From: Seramator thermalis
GTDB lineage: Bacteria; Bacteroidota; Bacteroidia; Bacteroidales; Dysgonomonadaceae
DNA length: 54,830 bases
Direction of reading: 5' to 3'
NCBI RefSeq assembly: GCF_004138125.1
Contig: NZ_RXHS01000003.1
Span: forward strand, 1-54,830
The translations under genes and the position numbers were made by a program. Shown piece by piece: positions 26,391 to 35,648 of the stretch (position 1 is its first letter; the number at the start of each line of letters is the position of its first letter). The notes beneath the pieces are model-generated. The model was not told the origin of the DNA and did not search any database. It worked only from the letters and a program-made list of their open reading frames with translations.

Positions 26391-27113
26391 TTAACGCTTT
26401 GTTTTACCGAAAGAATTTCCGAAAATAGAAAGAGCGATATAAAACAAAATGCCCCATGCAACACCTATAATTCCCCAAAGTGCCACAAAAGCAATCATCG
26501 AAACCACGAGTAGTGCCTGCTTTTCGTTGCCCGCGAATTGAATTTTTTTGATTTTGAGTGAAAACATCGGTATTTCGGAAACCATAAGTAGCGAGAAAAT
26601 GACAATGAAGCCGAGCGTCGAATAGCAGATTTTTTCGTTGAGCGGGGAAAGATATTGCACGCCATAGCAGTAACTGATCCAGAAAAGGGCGTCGGCCGGC
26701 GTGGGTAATCCCAAGAACGATGAGGTCTGCCGGTCGTCGAGATTGAATTTGGCCAGTCGCAAAGCCGAAAATACGGGAAGCAGAAACGCCGTATAAGGCA
26801 GGATGGTTGACATGGGCAGCAGAAAATCGGGATAGGCCGAAAAATCGCGAAGCAGTATGAAAACGGCAGTCGCAGGTGCTACCCCGAAGCTGACCACGTC
26901 GGCCAGCGAATCGAGCTCGACACCCATCTTGGACGAAACGCCCAATAGTCGTGCGGCAAAGCCGTCGAAAAAATCGAATACCGCTGCCATCAACACCCAC
27001 ACAACAACGGCACCGAAATTGCCGGAAAAAGCCATTGCAACGGCAACGCACCCCGAAAAGAGGTTCATCATGGTGATGGCATTGGGGATATGTTTCTTCA
27101 TCGTTTCACGCAT
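26391..27113 (-). CDS. pssA: CDP-diacylglycerol-serine O-phosphatidyltransferase
   Basis: Integral membrane enzyme making phosphatidylserine from CDP-diacylglycerol and L-serine, the route to phosphatidylethanolamine. 240 aa with about eight membrane segments. The CDP-alcohol phosphotransferase signature D-x2-DG-x2-AR-x8-G-x3-D-x3-D is complete: Asp47, Asp50-Gly51, Ala54-Arg55, Gly64, Asp68, Asp72. A second ATG at 27101 (MKKHIPN) is an equally good start. Divergent from the YIP1-like gene at 27233. Confidence 0.95.
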   Translation of the reverse strand: MRETMKKHIPNAITMMNLFSGCVAVAMAFSGNFGAVVVWVLMAAVFDFFDGFAARLLGVSSKMGVELDSLADVVSFGVAPATAVFILLRDFSAYPDFLLPMSTILPYTAFLLPVFSALRLAKFNLDDRQTSSFLGLPTPADALFWISYCYGVQYLSPLNEKICYSTLGFIVIFSLLMVSEIPMFSLKIKKIQFAGNEKQALLVVSMIAFVALWGIIGVAWGILFYIALSIFGNSFGKTKR

Positions 27114-27204
27114 TTTGTTCGGTTACAAAAGTAGCAAATTTTCATCGCATGGCTTTCATTCATCATTTAAAACCTCTGTATGTAAAAGTTAGACGAGAAA
27201 TCAT

Positions 27205-27212
27205 TATCTTTG
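27205..27212 (+). promoter_or_regulatory. -7 promoter element for the YIP1-smpB transcript
   Basis: TATCTTTG matches TAnnTTTG; 21 bp before the chosen ATG. No clear -33 TTTG is visible at the right distance. Confidence 0.5.
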
Positions 27213-27232
27213 CAGTCCAAATCGAGATTGCA

Positions 27233-27784
27233 ATGTATAAAACAATTATCCGAACCGTTTTTCGATTGATCGTTTCGCCAAAAGCTGCATGGCAATCGAT
27301 AGCCGGGCGGGAGGAAAACCATCAGGAGTTTCTGAACGGATTTTTGTATCCCGTTTTTGGTGTCGTTGCACTCGCTTCATTTGTCGGCGGGTTGTGGTTT
27401 GTACCCGATGGTAGTTTGCAATCGGCATTAAAGCAAACGATCGTGAACACGGTGACGGTTTTTGGCGGATTCTATCTTTCGGCATATGTGTTGAACGAAT
27501 TGGCTCCGCGGTTAAATCTGGTAAAAAGTTTACTCGACTGGCAACGGTTTGCGGGTTATGCGTCGATTGTCGTGTATTTGTTGTTCGTGATACTGGCTTT
27601 CGCCCCCGAATTTGTGATCGCCCGGTTGCTTGTGTTTTATACGGTTTATATCGTATTTGCCGGAGCAGATGCTTTTTGGGATATTCCCGATGGCAGTACG
27701 ATGAATTTTACAGTGACGGCTTCTTCACTTCTTATACTTGCTCCGTTGTCAATCTATGGAATTCTCGGTTTATTGATCAGATAA
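27233..27784 (+). CDS. YIP1-family integral membrane protein
   Basis: 183 aa from ATG 27233 (MYKTIIRTVFRLIVSPKAAW). A further upstream ATG exists but lies before the predicted -7 box. The opening amphipathic segment with SPKAAW is typical of the bacterial YIP1 family, followed by five hydrophobic segments. Function is unknown in bacteria. It stops one base before the smpB ATG, so the two are co-expressed. Confidence 0.75.
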   Translation: MYKTIIRTVFRLIVSPKAAWQSIAGREENHQEFLNGFLYPVFGVVALASFVGGLWFVPDGSLQSALKQTIVNTVTVFGGFYLSAYVLNELAPRLNLVKSLLDWQRFAGYASIVVYLLFVILAFAPEFVIARLLVFYTVYIVFAGADAFWDIPDGSTMNFTVTASSLLILAPLSIYGILGLLIR

Positions 27785-28237
27785 ATGAAACAAAATCCCG
27801 TAAATATCAGAAACAAACGTGCCACGTTCGACTTCGAACTGGTGGAAACCTATACCGCCGGCATCGTCCTGACCGGAACCGAAATCAAGTCGGTGCGATT
27901 GGGAAAGGCGAGTTTGGTGGACAGTTATTGCTTGTTCGAAAACGGAGAACTTTGGGTACGGAATATGTATATTGCCGAATATTTTTATGGCACCTACAAC
28001 AATCACAATCCGCGTCGTGACCGGAAATTGCTGCTCAATAAAAGCGAATTGCGAAAATTGATGCGGGCAACCAAAGAGCCCGGATACACCATCGTTCCCA
28101 CCAAACTATTCATAAATGAAAAAGGGCTGGCCAAACTCAACATTGCGTTGGCAAGAGGAAAAAAACAATACGACAAGCGACAGTCCATTCGCGAGAAGGA
28201 AGACAAGCGGGCGATGGACAGGGCATTCAAGAAGTAG
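27785..28237 (+). CDS. smpB: SsrA-binding protein SmpB
   Basis: 150 aa. Binds tmRNA and delivers it to stalled ribosomes in trans-translation. Diagnostic blocks: [27 protein letters not shown], then [24 protein letters not shown], and a basic C-terminal tail ([25 protein letters not shown]) that folds in the mRNA channel. Length is normal. Confidence 0.97.
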   Translation: MKQNPVNIRNKRATFDFELVETYTAGIVLTGTEIKSVRLGKASLVDSYCLFENGELWVRNMYIAEYFYGTYNNHNPRRDRKLLLNKSELRKLMRATKEPGYTIVPTKLFINEKGLAKLNIALARGKKQYDKRQSIREKEDKRAMDRAFKK

Positions 28238-28264
28238 TTTCAGAAGAGAGGGAATTGTCGATTT

Positions 28265-29206
28265 ATGAGTTTCTATAGATATATTTTGCTGCCAAGCCTT
28301 CAAAAATCGGGACGCATGCTGGTATGGCTGCTCAAAATCATTCTCCCGATATCGTTGATCGTGCGGTTTTTGGATTATTTTGGTGTGCTGGCCGTTTTAG
28401 CCGGATGGCTCAATCCGGTTTTCATGCACTTGGGACTGCCCGGAAGCACGGCAATTGTTTTCATCACAAGCGTTTTTCTGCCGCTTTATGCGCCGCTGGC
28501 CATCATCACTTCCATGTCCATCACGCTGCGCGAATTGACCATTTTGGCGCTGATGTGCCAAATATCGCATAACTTGCCGGTAGAATGTGCCATTCAGGGC
28601 AAAACGGGCACATCGTTTTGGTCGATGGTTGCGCTACGCGTAGTGATGAGCATCATCGTCGGGGTTATACTCAACCTGATTTTGCCACAACAAATGGGCA
28701 TGCCCGTATTTGCCCGCACCGACGCCGTTGTGCTTAATTCTGTGGCCGAAGTTTTGTTGATTTGGTTGAAGAGTTCGCTTCAGATTTCGTTGCTCATCAT
28801 CGTAATTGTTACTTCGCTCAACGTGCTCTATGGCATCATGGCAAAATATCATCTCATCGACAAGTTGAGCAAAGGAATAGAGCCGATTCTCAAATTTTTC
28901 GGCTTGCCCGTCGAAACAGCTTTTCTTTGGTTGATCGGCTATATCGTCGGACTTTCTTACGGTGGCGCCATGATGCTCGATCAGATGAGTGAGGGAAAAG
29001 TAACAAAATCCGACGCAGGTTTGTTGAACTATCACTTGGCCGTTTCGCATTCCATCATCGAGGACAATCTTTTGTTTGTTGCGCTGGGTGTTTCTCTGTG
29101 GTGGATTTTGGCCGTCAGACTCACGGCCGCATGGGCGGTGGTATGGATTAGAAAAGGCTACCTCGAATTGCGAAAAAAAATGTCGCTTGCTTCGGTTGAA
29201 ATTTAA
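28265..29206 (+). CDS. Nucleoside-recognition (Gate) domain membrane protein
   Basis: A 313-aa polytopic inner-membrane protein with two similar halves, each opening with a helix and a Gate-domain pattern ([49 protein letters not shown]). Related domains occur in nucleoside transporters, FeoB and spore maturation proteins. Substrate unknown. It sits between smpB and metH on the same strand with short gaps (27 and 14 bp). Confidence 0.78.
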   Translation: MSFYRYILLPSLQKSGRMLVWLLKIILPISLIVRFLDYFGVLAVLAGWLNPVFMHLGLPGSTAIVFITSVFLPLYAPLAIITSMSITLRELTILALMCQISHNLPVECAIQGKTGTSFWSMVALRVVMSIIVGVILNLILPQQMGMPVFARTDAVVLNSVAEVLLIWLKSSLQISLLIIVIVTSLNVLYGIMAKYHLIDKLSKGIEPILKFFGLPVETAFLWLIGYIVGLSYGGAMMLDQMSEGKVTKSDAGLLNYHLAVSHSIIEDNLLFVALGVSLWWILAVRLTAAWAVVWIRKGYLELRKKMSLASVEI

Positions 29207-29220
29207 AGAGAAAAAGAAAA

Positions 29221-32200
29221 ATGAACATTCAGGATATCTTACCCTCGCGCATCCTCATCCTCGATGGAGCTATGGGAACGATGATTCAGCGTTACAAGCT
29301 CACCGAAGCCGATTATCGGGGCGAGCGCTTCAAAGACTTTTCGGTTTTGCTGAAAGGCAACAACGATTTGCTTTCGCTAACCCGCCCCGACATCATTGGC
29401 GAAATTCATCGCGCCTACCTCGAAGCAGGTGCCGATATCATCGAAACCAATACGTTTAATGCCACACGTGTTTCGATGAGCGACTATCACATGCAGGAGT
29501 ATGTGCGCGAGATGAATTTTGCCGCTGCACGGCTTGCTCGCGAAGCAGCCGACGAATATACGGCCAAAACACCCGATAAGTCCCGCTTTGTGGCGGGATC
29601 GATCGGTCCGACCAACAAAACCACTTCGATGAGTCCCAATGTGGAAGATCCGATGTATCGGGCATTGACTTTCGACGAATTGAAGGCGGCTTACAGGGAA
29701 CAAATCGAAGCCTTGATGGAAGGCGGAGTGGATTTGCTTTTGGTTGAAACCATTTTTGACACGCTCAATGCCAAAGCGGCTGTTTTTGCCGCCAAAGAAG
29801 CGATGTGCGATAAAGATATTCCCCTCATTCTTTCGGTAACCCTGTCCGATAAGGCAGGAAGAACCCTTTCGGGACAAACTCTTTCGGCTTTTGTTACGTC
29901 GGTAAGTCATGCCGGGCCGCTGGCTATCGGGTTGAACTGCTCCTTCGGCGCAGCCGACATGAAACCCTATGTGAAAGAATTGGGGCGTATCGCTCCGTTC
30001 TACATCAGTGCTTATCCCAATGCCGGATTGCCCAATCAGTTGGGCGAATACGACGAAACGCCCGAACGGATGGCGGTGCAAATCAACGAATACATCGACG
30101 AGGGATTGGTGAATATCGTAGGTGGCTGTTGCGGAACAACTCCTGCACACATTGCCGAATACGTCAGATTAGTCGCGGGCAAGAAACCCCATCGGCCTGC
30201 ACCTGCGCCTGCATATCTGCATTTGTCGGGGTTGGAGGATCTGGAAGTTTCGCCCGACATCAATTTCCTGAATATCGGCGAACGATGCAATGTAGCCGGA
30301 TCGCGCAAGTTTTTGCGGCTCATTCAGGAGAAAAAATACGATGAGGCACTCGATATTGCCCGCAAGCAGGTGGAAGATGGTGCGCAGGTACTCGATATCA
30401 ATATGGACGACGGTTTGCTCGATGGCGTGCAGGAAATGACCCATTTTCTCAACTTGCTGGCATCCGATCCCGACGTGGCACGTGTGCCGGTGATGATCGA
30501 TTCTTCGAAATGGGAAGTGATTGAAGCCGGATTGAAATGTACACAGGGCAAAAGCATCGTTAATTCCATCTCGCTGAAAAACGGCGAAAGCGAATTTCTT
30601 CGTCATGCCGATCTCGTTCGGAAATATGGTGCAGCCGTAGTGGTGATGGCTTTCGACGAAAAGGGACAGGCCGACACTTTCGAGCGGCGTATCGAGGTAT
30701 GCAGCCGTGCCTACAAACTGCTAACAGAACACGGATTCGATCCGAAAGATATTATTTTCGATCCGAATGTGCTTGCCATTGCCACCGGCATGGATGAGCA
30801 CAACAACTATGCGGTCGATTTCATCGACACGGTTCGCTGGATCAAGGCACATCTGCCCCATGCCAAGGTGAGCGGCGGAGTGAGCAATCTCTCTTTTTCG
30901 TTCAGAGGCAACAATTATATTCGCGAAGCGATGCATTCGGTTTTTCTGTATCACGCCATTCAGGCCGGATTGGATATGGGTATTGTGAATCCGGCACAAT
31001 CGGTGATTTATGAGGACATCCCCGACGATGTGAGGACGCTTATCGAGGATGTGGTTCTCAATCGTCGTCCCGATGCAGGTGAGCGACTGACCGAGTATGC
31101 CCAGCAGAATAAAAACGAACAACCTTCCGAAACCAATCATTCCGAAACGCCCGAATGGCGCTCTCTGCCGGTGGACGAACGTTTGAGTTATGCTTTGGTG
31201 AAAGGAATCGGCGATTTTCTGGAAGAAGACATTGCCGAAGCATTGAAGAATTATCCCCGTGCGGTGGATATCATCGACAAACCGCTGATGGCAGGCATGA
31301 ACAAAGTGGGCGATCTGTTCGGATCGGGAAAAATGTTCCTCCCGCAGGTGGTGAAGGCTGCACGCACGATGAAGAAGGCGGTTGCCATCCTGCAACCGAC
31401 CATCGAAGCCGAAAAATCTTCCGGCGGAGGATCGCAGAAAGCCGGAAAAATATTGCTTGCCACGGTGAAAGGTGATGTGCACGATATTGGAAAAAATATT
31501 GTTTCGATTGTGCTGGCCTGCAACAATTACGAAATTGTGGATTTGGGTGTGATGGTGCCTCCCGAGAAAATCATCGAAGCGGTGCATCGCGAACAGCCCG
31601 ATATTGTGGGCTTGAGCGGATTGATCACTCCGTCACTCGAAGAGATGTCCATTGTGGCGGCCGAGATGGAGAAAGCCGGATTCAGCATTCCGCTGCTCAT
31701 CGGAGGAGCCACGACATCAAAATTGCACACAGCCCTGAAGATCGAGCCGAAATACAGTCAGGGAGCCGTGTTGTATGTGAAGGATGCTTCGCAAAGTCCG
31801 GCAGCGGTAGCCAATCTGCTGAATGCTGAAGGCAAAAACGATTTCGTGGAAAATGTTCGCAACGAATATCGAATCCTTCGCGAAAGCGGGCGTGAGAAGA
31901 GAACAGAACTTGTTTCGCCGGCAGAAGCCCGTCAAAAGAAATTCAAAGTGGATTGGTCGGGTTTCGAGCCTGACGTCCCGCGTCAGTTGGGGCGAAGTGT
32001 GCTTCGGCACATTCCGGTTTCGGAAATCGTACCTTTCATCGACTGGAAATTTTTCTTTCACACTTGGAATCTGTCGGCCAAATTTGCTACGGTGAAGAAT
32101 GTGGATTCGTGCGGAAATTGTCGTTCGCAATGGCTCGCCACGTTCAGAGACGACGAGAGAGACAAAGCACAGGAGGCTGGCCGATTGTATGACGATGCAC

Positions 32201-32916
32201 GCGAGATGCTGCGGTCTTTCATCGAAAACGATGTTCCTTATATCCATGCCGTTTTTGGCTTCTATGAAGCACAGAGCGAATCCGACACCATTTTTATTGC
32301 CGATCGACCTTTTCCGATGTTGCGTCAGCAACGAAAAAACGAAAGAGACGAGTATCTTTGTCTGAGCGATTTCATAGCTCCCGTCGAGTCGGGGAAGAAA
32401 GATTATATCGGCGCATTTGCCGTAACGGCGGGTGCAGGAGCCGAATCGCAGTTGCAGAAATATGAAAACGAAGGCGACGAATATGCAGCCTTACTCATGA
32501 AATCGCTGCTCGACCGCCTTGCCGAAGCGGCAACCGAGTGGCTTCACGCCAAAGTGCGTCGGGAATTTTGGGGCTATGCAGCAGATGAATCCTTGACGGT
32601 TGCCGAAATGTTTGCCGTGAAATATCGAGGAATTCGGCCGGCCGTCGGTTATCCGTCCATTCCCGATCAATCGGTAAACTTTGCCTTGCACGAGATGCTC
32701 CATTCCGAAGAAATCGGCATTTCGCTTACCGAAAACGGGGTGATGTATCCCAACGCCTCGGTGAGTGGTTTGTTTTTTGCTCATCCACAAGCCAAATATT
32801 TCGCCGTAGGCGAGATATCGGAAGAACAACTTTCGGATTATGCCCGACGCAAAGGCCGAAATACAGACGATATTCGGAAATTTTTGCTGGCTAATTTGCA
32901 TTTGGAAAATCAATAA
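29221..32916 (+). CDS. metH: Cobalamin-dependent methionine synthase
   Basis: A 1231-aa cytoplasmic enzyme transferring methyl from methyl-tetrahydrofolate via cobalamin to homocysteine. All four modules are present: homocysteine/zinc domain with Cys240, Cys303 and Cys304 ([15 protein letters not shown]); pterin domain about 345-620 ([11 protein letters not shown]); cobalamin domain with DVHDIGKN and axial His754; and the reactivation domain from about 900, ending [11 protein letters not shown]. Length equals the E. coli protein. No cobalamin riboswitch is seen in the 14-bp gap upstream, so any B12 control must act elsewhere. Confidence 0.98.
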   Translation: MNIQDILPSRILILDGAMGTMIQRYKLTEADYRGERFKDFSVLLKGNNDLLSLTRPDIIGEIHRAYLEAGADIIETNTFNATRVSMSDYHMQEYVREMNFAAARLAREAADEYTAKTPDKSRFVAGSIGPTNKTTSMSPNVEDPMYRALTFDELKAAYREQIEALMEGGVDLLLVETIFDTLNAKAAVFAAKEAMCDKDIPLILSVTLSDKAGRTLSGQTLSAFVTSVSHAGPLAIGLNCSFGAADMKPYVKELGRIAPFYISAYPNAGLPNQLGEYDETPERMAVQINEYIDEGLVNIVGGCCGTTPAHIAEYVRLVAGKKPHRPAPAPAYLHLSGLEDLEVSPDINFLNIGERCNVAGSRKFLRLIQEKKYDEALDIARKQVEDGAQVLDINMDDGLLDGVQEMTHFLNLLASDPDVARVPVMIDSSKWEVIEAGLKCTQGKSIVNSISLKNGESEFLRHADLVRKYGAAVVVMAFDEKGQADTFERRIEVCSRAYKLLTEHGFDPKDIIFDPNVLAIATGMDEHNNYAVDFIDTVRWIKAHLPHAKVSGGVSNLSFSFRGNNYIREAMHSVFLYHAIQAGLDMGIVNPAQSVIYEDIPDDVRTLIEDVVLNRRPDAGERLTEYAQQNKNEQPSETNHSETPEWRSLPVDERLSYALVKGIGDFLEEDIAEALKNYPRAVDIIDKPLMAGMNKVGDLFGSGKMFLPQVVKAARTMKKAVAILQPTIEAEKSSGGGSQKAGKILLATVKGDVHDIGKNIVSIVLACNNYEIVDLGVMVPPEKIIEAVHREQPDIVGLSGLITPSLEEMSIVAAEMEKAGFSIPLLIGGATTSKLHTALKIEPKYSQGAVLYVKDASQSPAAVANLLNAEGKNDFVENVRNEYRILRESGREKRTELVSPAEARQKKFKVDWSGFEPDVPRQLGRSVLRHIPVSEIVPFIDWKFFFHTWNLSAKFATVKNVDSCGNCRSQWLATFRDDERDKAQEAGRLYDDAREMLRSFIENDVPYIHAVFGFYEAQSESDTIFIADRPFPMLRQQRKNERDEYLCLSDFIAPVESGKKDYIGAFAVTAGAGAESQLQKYENEGDEYAALLMKSLLDRLAEAATEWLHAKVRREFWGYAADESLTVAEMFAVKYRGIRPAVGYPSIPDQSVNFALHEMLHSEEIGISLTENGVMYPNASVSGLFFAHPQAKYFAVGEISEEQLSDYARRKGRNTDDIRKFLLANLHLENQ

Positions 32917-32942
32917 AACAATCAGAAATATAAACGAAGAAT

Positions 32943-33974
32943 ATGCGAAGTTTTGGAAGCGACAACAACTCCGGAGCTCATCCGAGGATGCTTGCGGCAA
33001 TTGCAGAAGCCAATGTCGATCATGCCATCGCTTATGGCGACGATGATTGGACACGACGTGCCGAAAACGTCATTCGAAAAATGTTGGACAGAAACGACAT
33101 CGATCCGGTTTTCGTGTTCAACGGAACTGGAGCAAATGTGGTGGCGCTGTCGGCCTGTCTTCAACCTTTTCAGTCTGTGATTTGTGCCGCCACGGCACAC
33201 ATTGCTACCGACGAATGTGGTGCACCGGTCAAATTCACCGGCAGTCCGTTGAAGGAAATTCCGACACCCGATGGTAAACTCACGCCTGAATTGGTGAGGA
33301 CGCAATTGCATGGATTCGGGTTCGAACATCATTCTCAACCCAAGGTCATTGCCATTTCGCAAACCACCGAAATGGGCACCGTGTACACGCCTGAAGAGGT
33401 GAGAGCACTTGCCGATTTGGCTCACGAATACGAAATGTATTTGTTTGTCGATGGAACTCGGATGGCAAATGCCTGCGCCTCGCTCAATGTATCGCTGAAA
33501 ACGATGACCGTGGATTGCGGGGTGGATATCTTTACGATTGGCGGCACCAAAAACGGATTGCTATTCGGCGAAGCGCTCGTGCCGATGCGGGAAGAGTTGG
33601 CTCGAAACATCAAATATCATCGCAAGCAGACCACACAACTTTATTCGAAAATGCGTTTTGTATCGGCTCAATTTATTCCTTATCTCGAAGAAGGAATTTG
33701 GTTGCAAAATGCCGCTCATTCCAATGAGGCAGCGCAGAAGTTGGCCGACGAAATGCGCAAGATTCGGGAAATAGAAATTACGCAGTCGGTGGATGCGAAT
33801 GCCGTTTTTTTCATTGCTCCCAAACCACTTACCGATCGGTTGCTCGAACGCTATTTCTTTTATCCGTGGGATGAAGAACGAAACGAGATGCGGCTGGTTT
33901 GTTCGTGGGATACCTCAGACGAAGATATTCACGATTTCATTGAATATCTTAATTTCTTAACTTCCAACTTCTGA
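32943..33974 (+). CDS. ltaE: Low-specificity L-threonine aldolase
   Basis: A 343-aa PLP enzyme (fold type I, beta-eliminating lyase family) cleaving threonine/allo-threonine to glycine and acetaldehyde. Seen: RSFGSDNNSGAHPRML start, Asp170 with Arg173 in FVDGTRMANA for the cofactor ring, and the Schiff-base lysine Lys203 in IGGTKNGLLFGE. It follows metH after 26 bp; both touch one-carbon metabolism. A related aldolase specificity is possible. Confidence 0.9.
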   Translation: MRSFGSDNNSGAHPRMLAAIAEANVDHAIAYGDDDWTRRAENVIRKMLDRNDIDPVFVFNGTGANVVALSACLQPFQSVICAATAHIATDECGAPVKFTGSPLKEIPTPDGKLTPELVRTQLHGFGFEHHSQPKVIAISQTTEMGTVYTPEEVRALADLAHEYEMYLFVDGTRMANACASLNVSLKTMTVDCGVDIFTIGGTKNGLLFGEALVPMREELARNIKYHRKQTTQLYSKMRFVSAQFIPYLEEGIWLQNAAHSNEAAQKLADEMRKIREIEITQSVDANAVFFIAPKPLTDRLLERYFFYPWDEERNEMRLVCSWDTSDEDIHDFIEYLNFLTSNF

Positions 33975-33997
33975 CTTCTAATTATTATCCTAATCCT

Positions 33998-34561
33998 ATG
34001 TTCGACTTTTTAGACGTTTATCCTTGGGCATTGCCGATACTGATTTTCTTTGGACGAATTTGCGACGTAACGCTCGGTACGATGCGCATCATTTTCGTTT
34101 CGAAAGGAGAAAAATACAAAGCTCCGCTAATCGGATTTTTTGAAGTGTTTATATGGGTAGTCGTTATCTCTCAAATTCTTTCGCGAGCAAATGATCTGGT
34201 AGCTTATGTATCTTATGCTGCCGGTTATGCTACGGGTAATTATGTGGGGATTCTTTTGGAACAGCGCATTGCCTACGGCATTGTTGTGTGTAGGGTTTAT
34301 ACGCATAAAAATGGCAATGATTTAATACAACAGCTCAATGAACTGAATTTCGGAGCTACGTTGTTGCATGGAACGGGTTCTGTTGATAAGGTGGATATTA
34401 TCGAAACGGTGATCGATCGCAAACACATGAAAAAAGTCGCAAAAATTCTCACAGATTTCGACCCGAATATTTTTTATGTAGTGGAAGATGTGCGAACCAA
34501 ACAAAACGGCATTTTCAACAAGCGTGAAAATATCCTGTCTCGTTGGAGATTGGGAAAATAA
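33998..34561 (+). CDS. DUF2179/UPF0316 membrane protein
   Basis: 187 aa: three N-terminal membrane helices (about 10-90) containing FGRICDVTLGTMRI and KGEKYKAPLIGFFEV, then a cytoplasmic DUF2179 domain (about 110-170). The layout fits UPF0316; members are linked to nucleotide sensing in some bacteria, but the function here is unknown. The 23-bp gap to ltaE contains a copy of the pyrimidine-rich CCAACTTCTGACTTCT motif. Confidence 0.85.
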   Translation: MFDFLDVYPWALPILIFFGRICDVTLGTMRIIFVSKGEKYKAPLIGFFEVFIWVVVISQILSRANDLVAYVSYAAGYATGNYVGILLEQRIAYGIVVCRVYTHKNGNDLIQQLNELNFGATLLHGTGSVDKVDIIETVIDRKHMKKVAKILTDFDPNIFYVVEDVRTKQNGIFNKRENILSRWRLGK

Positions 34562-34581
34562 TCTCCCGAAAAAGATTGTCA

Positions 34582-34782
34582 TTAAGTTAGGTTGTTTACC
34601 GATCCTTTCCATGAACAACCCAAACAATACAATAGTGAAGTATCGAATCCATCGAGCGATTCGTTCTCGTGAATCGGGTGGATTTGTTTATCTTCGGTTA
34701 CAGTAACGACGAGTCGTTCGCCGGCGGCATTCAACAGATAAAACCGTCGAATTTTGCATTGGGGACAGAGGAGATTTTTCAT
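34582..34782 (-). CDS. Small zinc-ribbon-like protein
   Basis: 66 aa from ATG 34782 (MKNLLCPQCK). Two CxxC pairs (CPQC near the start, CLGC near the end) suggest one zinc-ribbon fold around a short beta-rich middle. It begins 19 bp after mazG, in the same orientation. A longer frame starting inside mazG is not preferred. No function can be assigned. Confidence 0.65.
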   Translation of the reverse strand: MKNLLCPQCKIRRFYLLNAAGERLVVTVTEDKQIHPIHENESLDGFDTSLLYCLGCSWKGSVNNLT

Positions 34783-34801
34783 TTTTGTTTCGTTTCTTCT
34801 C

Positions 34802-35587
34802 TCAAAAACCATTTTGCTTGGCTTCTTGCCACAAATCTTCCATTTCGTCGAGAGGCATATCCTTGAGCGATTTACCTTGCTCGCGAACTTTTTGTTCCAT
34901 GTAATTGAAGCGATAAATGAACTTTTGGTTGGTGCGCTCGAGTGCATTGTCGGGATTTACCCCATATAAACGTGCAGCATTGATGATGCTGAAAAGCACA
35001 TCGCCAAATTCGCCTTCCATTTCGTCGGGATTCAGTTGTTCGATTTCCGCTTCCAACTCGCCGATTTCTTCTTTCACTTTGTCCCACACGTCATGTCGTT
35101 TATTCCAGTCGAATCCGGAATTCCTCGCCTTGTCCTGGATTCGCAGCGCTTTGATGAGCGATGGCAACGACGAAGGAACACCTTCGAGAACGGTTTTGTT
35201 GCCACCCTTTTCTTTCAGTTTGATTTGTTCCCACGATTTCTCTACCGAATGTGCAGAATCGGCTTGTGCATCGCCAAAAACGTGTGGATGACGAAAAATC
35301 AGCTTGTCGCATAACGTGTTGCATACGTCGGCTATATCGAATGCTTCTTTTTCTTCGCCAATCTTCGAATAAAAAACCACGTGCAGTAACACATCCCCAA
35401 GCTCTTTTTTGATGTCTTCGTTATCGTTTTTGATGATGGCTTCGGCCAATTCGTACGTTTCTTCGATCGTGTTGGCACGAAGACTTTCATTGGTTTGTTC
35501 GCGATCCCACGGGCATTTCAGGCGAAGCTCATCCATGATGTCGAGCAATCGACCGAAAGCCTCCATCTTTTCTTTTTTATTGTGCAT
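34802..35587 (-). CDS. mazG: Nucleoside triphosphate pyrophosphohydrolase MazG
   Basis: A 261-aa cytoplasmic enzyme that hydrolyses (d)NTPs to monophosphates. The tandem MazG architecture is visible: first domain with LKCPWDREQT, EETYE and KKELGDVL; second with EEIGE and EGEFGDVLFSIINAARL. Both EExxE...ExxD metal sites are complete. Standard length. Confidence 0.96.
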   Translation of the reverse strand: MHNKKEKMEAFGRLLDIMDELRLKCPWDREQTNESLRANTIEETYELAEAIIKNDNEDIKKELGDVLLHVVFYSKIGEEKEAFDIADVCNTLCDKLIFRHPHVFGDAQADSAHSVEKSWEQIKLKEKGGNKTVLEGVPSSLPSLIKALRIQDKARNSGFDWNKRHDVWDKVKEEIGELEAEIEQLNPDEMEGEFGDVLFSIINAARLYGVNPDNALERTNQKFIYRFNYMEQKVREQGKSLKDMPLDEMEDLWQEAKQNGF

Positions 35588-35597
35588 TTTCTCCCTA

Positions 35598-35633
35598 TAA
35601 ATAAAAGAGACGCCGCATGGAAGGGCGGCGTCT
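35598..35633 (-). terminator. Terminator of dsbD
   Basis: On the minus strand, after the dsbD stop, AGACGCCGC (35625-35633) pairs perfectly with its complement (35608-35616), loop 8 nt, followed by CTTTTATTT. It separates dsbD from mazG. Confidence 0.88.
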
Positions 35634-35648
35634 ATGATGTTTGTTAGT

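Noticed and set aside
29207-29220. Cobalamin riboswitch ahead of metH
   Set aside because: Only 14 bp separate metH from the upstream gene and no such element is seen nearby.
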